Below, piece by piece: positions 20,073 to 31,176 of a stretch of 64,000 nucleotides of DNA (its first letter is position 1; each line of letters opens with the position of its first letter). The notes under the pieces are model-generated. The model searched no databases. It saw only the letters and a program-made list of their open reading frames with translations, and was not told where the DNA came from. A program made the position numbers and the translations under genes. This DNA is from Symsagittifera roscoffensis. Its lineage: Eukaryota > Xenacoelomorpha > Acoela > Convolutidae. Location: assembly GCF_963678635.1 (NCBI RefSeq), contig NC_087069.1, positions 41,780,831-41,844,830 on the forward strand, given 5' to 3'.

Positions 20073-20830
20073 GGGCTCCTGTCTTTATAGTGATTCCTGT
20101 TTCGCGAAGATTTTCTGAGCTTCACCGAGTTTTTCATCCTTGACAATGAGTTGGCATTTAGATATGTTTTTTAATGCCATCTTTCGATTCAGCGAGTTGA
20201 AAGGTTTTTCGACATCTATCAGTAAACAGCATCGCCGAAGTTTTGCTGTGTTGATCTCTTAGCGTGTGGATTGCATATTCAATGACACATTTTTGTCCTA
20301 GGCAGAGTTGGTAGTTTGAACCGAGCGACATGAGTTCCTTTTTTAGGCATTTAGTTATTGTTCGCCCTATTATCGTAGGCATAACTTATCCTATACCTAT
20401 AAGTCTTACCCCTGGAATCTTATCTAAGGGTATTAATCTGCATGCGTTACATGGTTCCATTAGTTCTGGATTTAGTTCTTCTGTGGCCAATTTTTTGGCA
20501 ATTTTAGCAATTGTTTTTGAAATTTCAACTGATTGTCGCCCGAAGTGTGTTAAAGTACGTCTCCATTCATTTGCATCGAGGCCAGATGGACCATGCGATC
20601 CGTGCGTTCTCATGGCTGCCTTCTTGATATGTTGACCGTTTATCTGATCAAATATCGATGGATGGAAAGGAATTGTTTCGTTGTAGACTGGTGTAATATA
20701 GTTCTCATCAATTGGTTTAGATGGTGGGTGTTTCTCTATGAGAGTCTGTTCTACCGTCTTACCTTTGACAATCTCGTCGAGCGAAAGAACGCCTTTAGAT
20801 GTGTCTGTTAGTTTTGCAATTGCTCTTGAT
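20073..20830 (-). pseudogene. Non-LTR RT, finger region
   Basis: Read right to left, the frame gives LIEKHPPSKP, then HGSHGPSGLDANEWRR, then NACRLIPLDKIPGVRLIGIG, a TAA stop near 20384, then IIGRTITKCLKKE and CLGQKCVIEYAIHTLRD. These blocks correspond to RT fingers (domains 0-2). The stop replaces the Glu codon expected in a GEV motif. After the stretch reading MALKNIS the palm is deleted. Confidence 0.75.
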
Positions 20831-20850
20831 ATTTTTCAAGCAAGACGCAA

Positions 20851-21003
20851 CCCTGAGTTCTCACAGAAACTAGTAATCGGGATTCTTGGGCTGAAACTTC
20901 AGGTCACCCGCCGCGATAGGAGTGAATTGTTGATTTTACTAGAGCTGGCTTGACATATTTGGTCCTTGAAGTCCCGGTTACTAGTTTCTGTGAGAACTCA
21001 GGG
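20851..21003. repeat. Snap-back mosaic inside the non-LTR RT frame
   Basis: Arms 20851-20882 and 20972-21003 are inverted 32-base copies with one mismatch. The right side (about 20910-21003) is a copy of 22130-22233, the start of the esterase-like ORF1, in the same orientation; the left arm is that piece inverted. Between them, 20884-20900 matches 21971-21987. The next 24 bases (21004-21027) repeat 21503-21526, the end of the PHD segment. Confidence 0.85.
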
Positions 21004-21490
21004 ATTGCATTCATGCTTGTCGTTAGCATTAGTTTGTTGAACTGTTGTGCTTCAGTTTCAGTTTTTCTTCTACTTCCTTTCAACAAGCGCATTTGCAGCG
21101 CCATTCCTTCGTTATATAGTCCATCCATGTCTCCGTCTTGCCTTGCTTAAGTCGCCTTGCTATTGTTTTGGATAAAGATCCATCAATTTTGGACTTTGTT
21201 TTGCGCATTATTAAGTGTGGAAAAATCATTGCTGTGTGCATTGCGAAGGTATTTTCGTTGTTTTCTATTAGGCTGTTCAAAGTTCAATTGAGGGTTTCAA
21301 TGAAGTTATAACCAACTTTATTTTTTGACAAGATCATAAAGACCAGTTTCCAGTGGACCACTTCGGTGTATATTTTGGACAGGGGTTTGACCATGGGTCT
21401 TGTATTGTTCTAGGTTCTATATTGGAAGACTCTCCTGAGTTTTGTGAGTGTGGGGCAGTGGAAGGGTGCATTTGGGCGAGCGTGGTTTAG
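21004..21490 (-). pseudogene. Non-LTR RT, N-terminal region
   Basis: Minus-strand reading gives EVVHWKLVFMILS, then FIETLN, MIFPHLIMRKTKSKID, LSKTIARRLKQGKTETWMD and LYNEGMALQMR, with frame changes near 21285 and 21130. This series precedes the finger region in the same invertebrate RT family. The segment is cut near 21028 by the snap-back mosaic. Confidence 0.6.
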
Positions 21491-21694
21491 CTACGGTTGG
21501 GTATTGCATTCATGCTTGTCGTTAGCTGAATGAAATTGGGAGGTGCAGCGATGACAACTGAAATCGTCATAGTGATCACTGCTGCGGGCTAGGCCGCTGC
21601 ATTTTACATGCATGTAGCCTGGGCATGTGAAGCGCCAAACACCTCCGCCTCGCAGGCTGCTTTTACAAATAAGGCAGTGTGTTTGAGTAGCCAT
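21491..21694 (-). pseudogene. PHD-type zinc finger of the non-LTR element
   Basis: The 67-residue frame carries CLICKSSLRGGG, then CPGYMHVKC and SCHRC. The Cys4-His-Cys3 spacing is that of a PHD finger. PHD fingers together with esterase domains are known from CR1-like non-LTR elements, where they may bind chromatin. Stops follow before the RT region, so it is either an independent ORF or the broken start of the RT ORF. Confidence 0.65.
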
Positions 21695-21825
21695 TTTAGG
21701 AAGGACGGCGGTGTCAAGTTAGCGAGAGAATTTATAGATTAAATTTGCAAGAAAATTTGTAAAGAAATCCTTACCGTAGAACGAGAAATGGATGCCATCA
21801 CGGCAGAACATTTGAGGGGTTAGAT

Positions 21826-22257
21826 TTAGGTTGAGGTTAGGCGAAAAAATAATTGAATGGGGTGTACAAATCTATTTATCAAATTAAACAGCACATGATT
21901 ATGAATATAAATTTTGCGGTTAACTTTGGAATTATTACAGTTCTGAATTGTTTTGGGGATGATCAGTGTCTTGGGCTGAAACTTTTTAGTGACGAGGTTA
22001 ATCAAGTTTTTCCACTGCTGTTCTAATTCTTGTGGATGCAGCCTGTTGTCATTGTATCCAGCAACTATTGTTACTGTATTTAGGCGCTTTGGTCTGTATT
22101 GTAAAATTATTTCAAACAGATCATGAAGCGTTGCGCCGCGATAGGGGTGAATTGTTGATTTTACTAGAGCTGGTTTGACACATTTGGTCCTTGCAGTCCC
22201 GGTTACTAGTTTCTGTGAGAACTCAGGGATGCGTCTTGCCTGAAATCGCGGCATCAA
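21826..22257 (-). pseudogene. Esterase-like (SGNH) ORF1 fragment of the non-LTR element
   Basis: The 143-residue frame has PEFSQKLVTG, YRGATLHDLFEIIL and VTIVAGYNDNRLHPQEL. The AGYND stretch fits SGNH block III (GxND) with the preceding strand, and GGATLHDL-type wording fits block II of LINE esterase ORF1 proteins. Block I (GDS) is not visible, and block V is absent, so only the middle of the fold is preserved. Confidence 0.55.
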
Positions 22258-22594
22258 CCTGAAACACAGACAACTGGGGCGAGAAAGGAAGCTCTTTGGG
22301 GTGATTTATGAATACTTTCACTTAGGGTTTAAAATTGCTGAGGCAAAGGCGATGAAAAAAAAAGAAACAAAAAAGGAGTGGTACAACCTGACGTCGATTT
22401 GAAGGTCGATTCACCAGCTCACTCTTTCTTGCGTCTAGTTACACCAGGGAAACTTCACTCGCCTACGGCTGGGAAGGCGAGATTTGGTAAGATAACCAGA
22501 AGAGGAAAGCCCAGCGCGCATATGATATGAAAACACACAAGCGGTAAATTTGAACAACAAACTATTTAATAATTTTATCACAACAATTAGGCTA
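22258..22594 (-). other. 5' non-coding end of the non-LTR element
   Basis: No open frame of note. There is an A-rich run near 22357-22373 and otherwise nothing I recognise. It ends at the right target duplication. Confidence 0.5.
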
Positions 22595-22606
22595 CTTTCC
22601 ACTCAA
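22595..22606. repeat. Target-site duplication, right copy
   Basis: CTTTCCACTCAA, identical to 18605-18616. Confidence 0.85.
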
Positions 22607-22748
22607 GGGTCACTTTGGGCAAATTGATCGTTTTCTCTACTATCCTCTGTAACTCTTGATTCTCTGTCGGGAACAAGATAGCTCTACTTTCGCTGGATTG
22701 TTATGGTAAAATTGCGGATAGCAATTTCACTCTAGTACACTTCAGCAA
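22607..22748 (-). repeat. Old A/B-family LTR, second part
   Basis: This continues the LTR interrupted at 18616: the reverse complement contains GAAATTGCTATCCGCAATTT and GTAGAGCTATCTTG, aligned with the A LTR near 16860-16915 and the B LTR near 23390-23450. It is cut at 22749 by the end of element B, so B inserted into this LTR. Confidence 0.8.
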
Positions 22749-24028
22749 TGTAACAGTCGCCTACTTCGGTCACATATGAGGCTTAAGAAAAATAGGCCCT
22801 ATAACCATTGGCTCAAGAGTCAGGGACACTATCTCTTGTGTTTTTCTACCTCAAGAACGGTCGGAGCCAATTCGGTTCGCTTGCGACATGAGACTAGAAC
22901 CCGTTACAGCTTAAAGGCTACTACCAAAATATCCCCCCACTCTAGAAAATGGGAACGTTCCCATACTTAGGTCTCAAAATACCCAAAATACACGAACGCC
23001 GTTAAAAACAGGGTCGGAACAATCCGTTAAGTTACTTTTTATTGGACAGTGGAACTTTGATCCATTTCAGATGGATCAACCTAAAACTCGCCTTATCTCA
23101 ACATAACAATCATAAAACACACTCGAGAAAATTAAATTAGGGACTCACATGTTGATGCACTCAAGCACAGGGAGTAATTGAATTGATAAGCAACTCGAGA
23201 ATTAGATAATATAACTATATAAGTTTAATACTGATCAGTTTTGATAACAGAATTAAGTTCTGACTCTAGAATTGGAGTTTTTGTATGAACCATTGGGACA
23301 CTCAAGCTGTCCACCTTTCCATTGAAGGCTCACTCTGGTTCGTTTCGAACAGTTGTTCTCTCTTCTTTTGATTATTTCTCCTCCTATTTCAGGATAAGAC
23401 AGCTCTACTCGTATCCTATTTTGTATCGGGAAATTGCGAATATCAATTTCCCGCTGTTTTATTCAAGTACTTTCCCGCGATTGTAAATCGGTCGTTCTGA
23501 TTCTTCACTTTTGTGTTTTCAGTTGGTGCGAGAAAACTGAGCATGACAGGCTCCATTCGAAATTTTGAAAATTAAAACTTCACTCCAAAATCACGTATTT
23601 TTGTGTCCCTCAAGGTCAAACTTCCAGATATGACCGACTGGCACATACTCCCCGGACTCAAGATGGGTGTCCTAATCGCGTGCTGCCTCTGTCAGTGAAT
23701 CCCCAGAAGCCCGAGTGTCACTCAAGATACAGTGCCAGTGGTCATTTACAGAAGTTTGCAGCAGACTTAAGTTTATCTACCTTCCAAAATTCACAACCAT
23801 TTAAAATTTTCACACTAGCGCTAAACAGCAATCAAAATCTGCACACACCTGCACCTCTGAATTCTCGCTTTTTAAGCTGGTAATTTAAAAATTTCTTTTG
23901 TCCTATTCAATCAGGAAATTGTCATGCAGCATTTTGAGTCATATAATAGATATAGCATATTAATAACCATATCTCATTCGTTAAAATTTCTTTTTCGTGA
24001 ACCCAGATTTCATCCGAGTTCACCCTTG
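22749..24028 (-). repeat. 3' LTR of element B
   Basis: The sense end (TGTTACA) is at 22749 on the plus strand. The sense start is placed beside the polypurine tract, near 24028. It carries the GATCCAT hairpin (23059-23077), an AATAAA signal (sense, plus 23038-23043), the GTCCGGGGAG decamer near 23658 and several CTCGAG/CTTGAG-like sites. The left flank TTCAGCAA is the old LTR. Confidence 0.8.
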
Positions 24029-24030
24029 AG

Positions 24031-24043
24031 CCCCCTCCCTCTC
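24031..24043 (-). other. Polypurine tract of B
   Basis: Plus strand CCCCCTCCCTCTC, sense GAGAGGGAGGGGG, about 40 bases after the ORF3 stop and just before the LTR; equivalent to 16268-16283 in A. Confidence 0.65.
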
Positions 24044-24082
24044 AAGACTCAAGACTCTAGAATTTCCTTTTGAGCCACCGGC

Positions 24083-25378
24083 TCACCTCGTGTTCTTCGC
24101 CCTCCAGGTACCCGATCCAGATATGTTTGACACTGTGATCTGTTTCAATAGTGCCTCTTCGTCATCGGAGCTGATCACAATCTCCTCCCAAGCCTTCAGC
24201 TGTTCATAGGATCGCATCCACTCCCTTTGCTCTTGCAATCTCTTCACTTGATTCGGTAATCTCTTCACCTTCGACTCCCGGTTCAAACAGAAGGAATTGT
24301 GAAGACTCAGGCTTACATTCTTCGCTAGGTCCTCCTCCAGTATCGACTCCCTCGCTCTAGTGTTGTCTCTAGATACTCTACCCACTCTTTTCCACCCCGT
24401 CGTGATCGCATTTCGATGGGTCAGCAGAGGTCTCTTGAAGGCATCTGGTCCTATCTCGGCCTGGAATTGTCGATATTCCTTTTGATGTTTCCTCATGTGA
24501 TCCTTCGTCACCACATATAACCAGGATGTTAACGTCGCGCGAAACCAAGGAAAGAATCTCAAGCGGCTCCACATGTGTCTGACTTCCATTGGTATGGCGA
24601 ATATCTTGCATGCAGTCTCGAACAACTCAAGCCTCCTGCTGTAATCTATCGCGTGAATCGACTCTGCTGTTGGCGTCTTCGATTCCCGATACTTTGCTAT
24701 GTTTTCTTCCATCCATCGTAGAGCCAGCATTGTGCTCACCACCAAGATGGTCATTTTTTGTTGATGCTCGGGTAGTCCCAACGACCTGATTTCTTCTACA
24801 TCCCAGATCAGGCAGAGATTGGCGTGGTCTGGGTACCACACTGTCTGCGCTAGACAGTGGCATGGACAATCCCAGTGTGTGAGGTCGATACTCCTAAGAT
24901 TGCGTTCTCGCGAGGCTTCTAGGATAGGCTCAAGTTCCATCATCTTCTCGTGTATCACTTCGACTTCTTCCAGGTTTGGAGCACCTACCATGGGTTTCCC
25001 AATCACGTTTTGTCTCTCGTGGTCACTTGTATTTTCGCTCTCCAAGCCTAGAAGTTCTTCACCCCAGATTTCACTCAAGTCGTCCCTTTGCTCTTTCGGC
25101 ACTGTTCCTCGGATCTTCCTCAACAGCTTGTGTGAATGATGTGACATCCGAGCCAGTCTTACACATTTGGGTACTGAGAAGGCTTTGTCTATCAATACCC
25201 TCTGGCTGGACACTTCTACCATCGCCATGTGTAATGGGTAGTGGCTGCCACATAGGTTGGCCATCACTGACCCCACCAGGGACTTCGCATTTAGAGGCAG
25301 ACTATAGGCTTCGCTCATGGGAAATCCCATTTCCGCTTCGAGTCCAACCTTCCAACTCTTGATGTGTTTTTGGGTCAC
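24083..25378 (-). pseudogene. ORF3 of B, C-terminal part
   Basis: This 431-residue frame is collinear with the last 430 residues of ORF3 in A, including PCHCLAQTVWYPDH, the region FFPWFRATLTSWLY, the string HRNAITTGWKRVG and an acidic end (SSDDEE). No known family is recognised. It has a helical, basic-rich appearance with an acidic C terminus, and no membrane segment. Confidence 0.8.
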
Positions 25379-25468
25379 TTACAACACTCCGGGCCATGAC
25401 TCCAAGCTCAACGCGGTCACCAAGTGGTGTTCTGACTCTACCCTCTCTAATGACTGGAGACTGCACAT

Positions 25469-27280
25469 TCATGAGAAGAACCCTAGAGCTGTTGCTAGGT
25501 TCACCGTGGTACTCGCGTAACACTCATCCATTATATGTATCTCACTTTTCTCCCTTTCAGTAATGTCTTCAAACCAGGTGACTAGGTCTTCTTTCTGGAA
25601 AGACTGTATCCTGACGCATGATCGTCCATCGCAGGTGTGTTCGCCATTCCCACACGTCGAGTCAAGACAACTGCCCGGCTCCATCTTCTTTACCGACCCT
25701 GTTCCACTCGTCACCTCACTTGACTCCTTCACATGAGGCAGGATCAGTCTATGTACTATACTCAAGGTCGCCAAATCTTCATCCTCTGTCGGCGCTAGTC
25801 TCACTCGCTCCGTGACTTCCTCGATCAGGCTCGCATGGGGATGTGGACACCAGGAGGGCCTGAGCAATTTCCACACCACTCCCAGATTCGTGGTCAACAT
25901 GCCGTTCCCGTTACCCATTTTCAGTTCTACTCTTTTACTTGAGCGTGGCACACTTATTACTTCCGGTGTTTTCTCGAGAATCAAACCTAGGCTAGGTCTC
26001 TCTCTCTCCACAGTGTCTATTTCTATTATCTTCTCTGTCCAGAACTTCAGCAGCTCCGCAACCTCATAGTTTCTGTGGGCACCTCCAGCTTCTAAGTCCA
26101 AGAAAGGGTTGTATGCCATCCCCATCACTCCAGACACATATTGGTACTCTCCCTTTTTGTTGGGTTTCAAGTACTCTCCTGACGAAGCCACGTTACGGTG
26201 AACGTCGTGTTTCTCCTCAAACTTCTTGTAGTAGAATCTCCGTATCTCATCTAACTTCCTGTGGCTCTCTAGAGATTGCCTAGAACCATCCTCTTTTTCT
26301 ATCACAGTACTCTGGTACACATTCAAGATGACTGTGGAGACTCTCCTTTCCAGCGTCTTGCTTCCAATTGCTCTCTGGTGACATGCTAGGATGGTACTGT
26401 CAGTCATCATCGACATTGTCCATCTCAAGAAACAGGTAGCATCTTTCCTCCTTGCCAGACTCAAGCCAGAGTTGTCCCTAGCAACGTGCTGCACCAGCAT
26501 TCGATATACCTCTAGATTCTTGCCTCCCAACTTCAACTTGTCGTACGAGGTCAGTGTCTCTAACTCTATCCCCAACAGGCTCCACGCGAACATCAGTTGT
26601 CCTGCGGTCCTAATAAAGGGATTCGCCATCAACGGCGATGCCGATGAGGAGGTTCTCATCGCTTCTTCAAAATGATCTTTTAACAAGTTCTGCCAAGTTC
26701 TCTTCAGTTGGCTCCCCAATTCCAATTTATTGATACCAGCCTTCTGCTGGGTAGCCCAATTGCGTCGTTTGCGTGACACTCCACTGTCGAGCTTCTTCAG
26801 GCAGTCTTCCAATTCCTGCAACGTTTCCAGGGCCACCCACCACGGTCGGGAGGTGTTCCTCGTTTTATTCTTCTCAGGAGGATCGGTAGTCACTTGCTTC
26901 CCAGTAACCTGGTGTTCATTCGAGACCCATTCTTTACCGACGTCCACTTCCCAGGTCTGCCCGCTCGTCGAACCTCGCTTCATTTTTATCCTCTGAGGTT
27001 TGAAGTCTTCTTCCGTTGTTGAGCTGGTGGGGATCTCCATCTCTTTTTCTACGTCGAGCAGTTTCCTCGGCTCGTAGCTACTCTTGTAGGCTGCTGTCTT
27101 CCATCGTGCCAGAACCATGGGGGCTGTCTCTCTCAAGTTCCTCTTCGAAACCGCATCCGCTGAAGGACTGCCCAATCCCTCCACGTCTCTCTTCCTCTTG
27201 CGAGACCTCACGTCTTTACTCGGGGGCGTTGTCGTTATCATCACTGATTCGACTTCCTTGTCTCCAACCAACCCTTCCAA
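25469..27280 (-). pseudogene. ORF3 of B, middle-to-C-terminal part with Cys cluster
   Basis: A 603-residue frame collinear with about 13030-14850 of A. It contains the conserved Cys cluster C-x4-C-x6-C-x4-C (near 25615-25675), identical to A, which may bind a metal. Upstream are a basic Ser/Thr-rich linker (KTRKRKR-like) and the helical block WWVALETL. The frame breaks on both sides by small indels. Confidence 0.8.
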
Positions 27281-27795
27281 CTCTTGCCTCCCCCCTGCTC
27301 GAGCCTTAAGGATATTAGTACTTTTAATAATATATTACTAGTTCCGACCTTATCCCCCCTTACATGTTCAATTATTTTATTGTCAGTTTTTTGTTTCAGA
27401 GTAGAGCTGTCTTTACATTTGTCTTCCTTGGTCTTTCGTGATGCCTTCCTCAACTCGACCATCTTGCTCAGCAGCTCTCCTCTAGCTTTCTCCTCCAGGC
27501 CTGTCCCCATCAGGACAGGCTCTCCGAATTTCACCACTGTGTCCCACAGCTCCTCCTTAAAATCGTCCAATGTGGTGTCGTCGTCCACTTCTCGATTAAA
27601 ATCGCTCAAGAATTTTCGCCAAGCATCCTCATCCAGAGTGCCTAGGAAGACATCCCTGTTTCCCTCGAAGGTGTTCTTCTCCCTTCTCTCCGCACTCAGG
27701 AAGATCATTCCCATGTTGGGATTCTCGCTCGTCAGTGGCAACTCTAGATTCTTGCGGGGCGATGAGGTCAGAGGTGGTGTGGGGTGTCTGCACAA
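27241..27795 (-). pseudogene. ORF3 of B, acidic/helical linker region
   Basis: Collinear with about 12540-13030 of A (NLELPL, FEGNRDMFLG-like, FKEELWDTVV). The end in this frame is shifted relative to A after an AT-rich island near 27315-27400, where B has two extra bases. Confidence 0.75.
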
Positions 27796-28682
27796 TTTTC
27801 TCCACTCAGATCTTTCAACAGTTCTTGCGTGGTGAACTCTTCCTCCGATGGCTTCTGATCCGGTGTGTTTCCCACCTCCATATCCTCTCCTGCCTCACTG
27901 AGAGTCTCATCCATGCTTTCCTCTTGCGATTCTGCTTCTCTTCTCTCAAGAATCCTCCTGAATCGATCTTCTACGGGACCACTCCTTTTATCCCCAGGGG
28001 TATCCACTGATAGGGGTGATGGTGTCGCTGGACCCGTTTTCTTATACTCAGTCAGAGCCACATACAATGGGCCTGCTGCATCCAGCTCCTTTCCCTCCTG
28101 TCTCATTTCCACCTGCTCTAGTCCGTACGGTGCCCGGTATCTCCTTGTGGCAAACACCATCTCGTCTCCTTTCAGTGCGATATGTCCTTCATTCACTATC
28201 ATCCTGCCATCGTCCCACACCGGCAACTTGTTCTCTAGACCTGCCCGCTCAAGTGTTCTCAAGGCATCTCGTACCTCAAATTTCGGAGGCAGCGACCCTC
28301 TCATTTTCTTGGCTTGAGTTGTCCATGAATTTATTTTCGCATCGCTGGTATGAAAATAAATCGCTGCAGAGTACCCGATGAAGAGAGGATCCCAGCCGTC
28401 GATGAACTCCTTCTGCTGTTCTTCGGTTGCTGCCCTCGCGAAAAGGGACGGGACCACCAGGGAGCTGTTCATCCCCAGGGTCATTCTCATCACTGTTGGA
28501 AATTCTGGAATGCTTGCTGGCAGGACTTCCTTCTCCAATATCGCCTCTAGCTCCCTTTTCACCAGCTCGAAGCTTTTCTTCCATGCGGGAATTCTTAAGA
28601 TCTCTTGTCCATTTGCTGTCAGGGGATTTAGGTTCCAGAACTTGGGATAGGTTTCGATGGGACCTTCGCGCTTGCCTCCCAT
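27768..28682 (-). pseudogene. ORF3 of B, central part
   Basis: Collinear with about 11640-12540 of A, from MGGKREGPIETYPKFWNLNP to the acidic Glu/Ser linker. WNLNP also appears in C as LWNLRP, so this block is conserved across families. Function unknown. Confidence 0.78.
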
Positions 28683-29076
28683 CCTGCACTGCAGTTCCTC
28701 GGAAACTGTATATCACCAACTCCGGATCCTTCACCTTTCCGAAGAGCACCGTGTTGCTCATCTGTGCCCTTAGCACCTCCTGCTGACACCAATTGAGTGT
28801 TGTCCCATCTAATATGCTTATGAGGCTCACATGTGTCACTGAGTATCGATAAGCTGTCACCAGAGGGTCTGGAAACGCGAACGTGACGGCCGGTCCATAG
28901 ATACAGGTTACGACCTCCTCTAGCCCCCGGATCATCCCCATGGGGTCCGATCTCATGGCCAGGCATAGGTCCGTCAACAGAGGCATGCTTCCATTCACTT
29001 TCCTCCACTCATCTCTTGTCTTCGGGCTCCTTTCTTCACCAGTCAGGTGCCGGTTTTGCATCAGTAGGTACTGCAC
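28683..29076 (-). pseudogene. ORF3 of B, YGPAV block
   Basis: The frame from 29076 covers MPLLTDLCLAMRSDPMG, VTCIYGPAVTFAFPDP and ALNWCQQEVL-like residues, matched in C by TVVYGPVMSFAFPDV and VLNWVEQREL. Native sequence ends near 28690 where the frame shifts; the remainder of this open frame to 28276 is out of register. Confidence 0.7.
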
Positions 29077-29104
29077 CAGCAGCGTCTTTAGTCCGGCAGC
29101 ACAC

Positions 29105-30748
29105 TTATACGAAAGGTGTCAATACTCGAGTGTGTTCTTCCCATCGACAGAGGCTCTCATCGTATTTCATCAGTCGGTGAAATGACACCAGTTCCCAGTG
29201 GGTTAGAAGCACCAATGCCAAGTACCCGTCAATCCGGAGTGTGTCCACGCCCCGACTGAACATGTATGCTGGGCCCATATTGAACAGGTACCTTGGGTAA
29301 ACCAGGTACAGCGCCAGCAACAGACTGATGGGCATATTCAATATTTCCTGTATGAAGGCTCCAAAGATGGTTTCTTTCGCGCTGTACACTCCAGCCAGGA
29401 ACTCCTTTCCCCAACAAGGACTCAAGAACTCAAGAATCTCGTGATCCCTCCTCGTCCTCACCTCACCCCTTGCGTGCTCCCTCCAGAATCCTCCAATCGT
29501 GACTTCGTTGGCTGCTGTGACGAACCTGCCAACCGTCATTTCCCTCTTCTCGGCCACTTCCAGCTGCTCCTCAAGAAAATCCCAGATCTGCTTCACCAGA
29601 AGTGGTGCACCTACTCTTGTCTTCTCCGTGGCGTTCTCCAGCCTTGGTGTCAGGAAGGGCCACCTGCCTCTCTCTTGTGTCAGTCGATACACCATCGACT
29701 CCAGCTGCTTCTCCGCTGCGGCCACGTTCTTCCTCTCGTTGCTCGGCCCTCTAGATTTACTGGTGGAGTTTGTGATGGTCAACTCCATGCTTCGAAACCA
29801 CAGACTGGCCGTCAGGTGAGTCACCACTGGATGATCATCCCCTATAATCGGACTGAGCTTGAGTTGCCTCGCGAAGTTGGATATCTCTTGCAAGAGGACC
29901 TCGTCCAATACGATGAGGATGTCAGCCAACTCGTAGAAGCCCCTCAATGCGTGGGACACATCCGCCCACGCCGCCGCCAGTTCTGATTTGCGAAGTCTCA
30001 AGTTCGTAGGTTCCAGCTCCCGATTGGGAGCTGCCATCAGAACACGCCACCCATTGCCCTCTGCTATCAAGATCAAGATCGCATACACAAATTGCAGAGC
30101 TGGGGGCATGCTCGCGTACCCGGGGGACGTCGTGAACGCTACTTTTGTCTTGGAGCCAAATCGTGAGGCAACGTTCTCTTGTACTTCATTCATAGCCGCA
30201 AATAATGTCTGGATGGCTTCCCAGATCTTCTTCGGTGCCGGTTCATCACCCTTGAGCTGCTCAAGAAACCCCATCGCATGCAATTGATCGTTCATCCCTG
30301 CAAACAGCAGTAGCTCAGGCTCGCAAGGCATCTCCGATTTTATCGCCACCACCAGGGTTAACATCTGGTTTAGCTCCGCTCCCGGCAGTGAATATATCAG
30401 AGTTTCCGGCCAAAATAACTTGGGAGACGTTCCCTCAAAGTCCGATCCCGCCACGATGACCACCCTCGCAGCGGCTGGGTCTGCCCTGTCATATACTGCC
30501 AAGGTTTTGGCCAGCTGCGTATTCCCGCAGGGTTTCCCATATCTGGGGTCGTTGGCCAATCTTGCACCTTCATACGCGGCGTCTGGTAATTCCATTTCTC
30601 TCGGATCCATCAGTTTGTCCACCACCCTCAACTGTGCTGGAGTGGCCACCCTAATCCTGGCAATTTTGTTTCGGTGCTTGGGAGGCTCCACCACAAGTCC
30701 CGGACTCCCTAATGACTTGAGAGGTCTGTAGTTGATAGGTCCCATCAC
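29105..30748 (-). pseudogene. ORF3 of B, second SGNH-like domain and hydrophobic region
   Basis: Includes VVIVAGSDFEG (near 30440), LLLFAGMNDQLHAMG (near 30290) and IGDDHPVV (near 29835), the three altered SGNH blocks, with the same spacing as in A. Farther on is the hydrophobic MPISLLLALYLVYPRYLF segment. It is in frame with the preceding piece across one TAG (near 30781) and is lost by frameshift near 29155. Confidence 0.82.
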
Positions 30749-30781
30749 CGATTTTGTGGGAATCCCAGTCAGATCCGCCGT

Positions 30782-31140
30782 CTACATCATTTTCGCTCTC
30801 GAGAAATGTGTCTCGTGAGCCTTCAGCCAGTCCACGCACTGGTGTCTACCCAAGTCTTCGTGCGACACCCGCTCAAGACCCAAAGTTTTCGCTAACTCCA
30901 GCCTGCATTCCAGGTCTTCCAAGTCCAGCTCCTTCACCTTCTCCACATATCTCGACCTGCTGGTCTCCGCCGGCCTCTCCGGTTTCTCTTCTCCGCCACC
31001 ACCACCGAGGATATCACTGATCCCCAAGGAGTTGATGACGTTGCTTCCTCAGCCTCCATGGGCGCAGTGCCCGGCAACTTGGTCCGGCTGTTCCTCGAAC
31101 TCTCTCTAGAATCGGCCATCGCACCCAAGCGACTGGACAA
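30782..31140 (-). pseudogene. ORF3 of B, linker between the SGNH domains
   Basis: Two overlapping frames cover a Ser/Thr-Pro-rich stretch (SRESSRNS, SSTPWGS) and then a helical block (EKVKELDLEDLECRLELAKTLG ... CVDWLKAHE). A frameshift lies near 30960-31020 and a nonsense codon ends the second frame. Confidence 0.7.
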
Positions 31141-31176
31141 AGCCCTCGGGTTGAAGAAGGGTGGATTTGGGGGTGG

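Larger units (their letters stand above)
18617..22594 (-). mobile_element. Degenerate non-LTR retrotransposon (RLE type) with PHD and esterase-like domains
   Basis: A 3.98-kb insertion flanked by a 12-bp duplication, as expected for target-primed reverse transcription. In minus-strand order it holds an esterase-like ORF1 (22257-21826), a PHD-type finger (21694-21491), RT N-terminal and finger regions (21280-20158), RT C-terminal region (20070-19621) and a CCHC/RLE-like tail (19479-18898). The RT palm including the catalytic aspartates is deleted and frames are broken. No poly(A) tail is seen at the 3' end (left side). 18617-18897 is non-coding 3' sequence and 22258-22594 non-coding 5' sequence. 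Confidence 0.85.
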
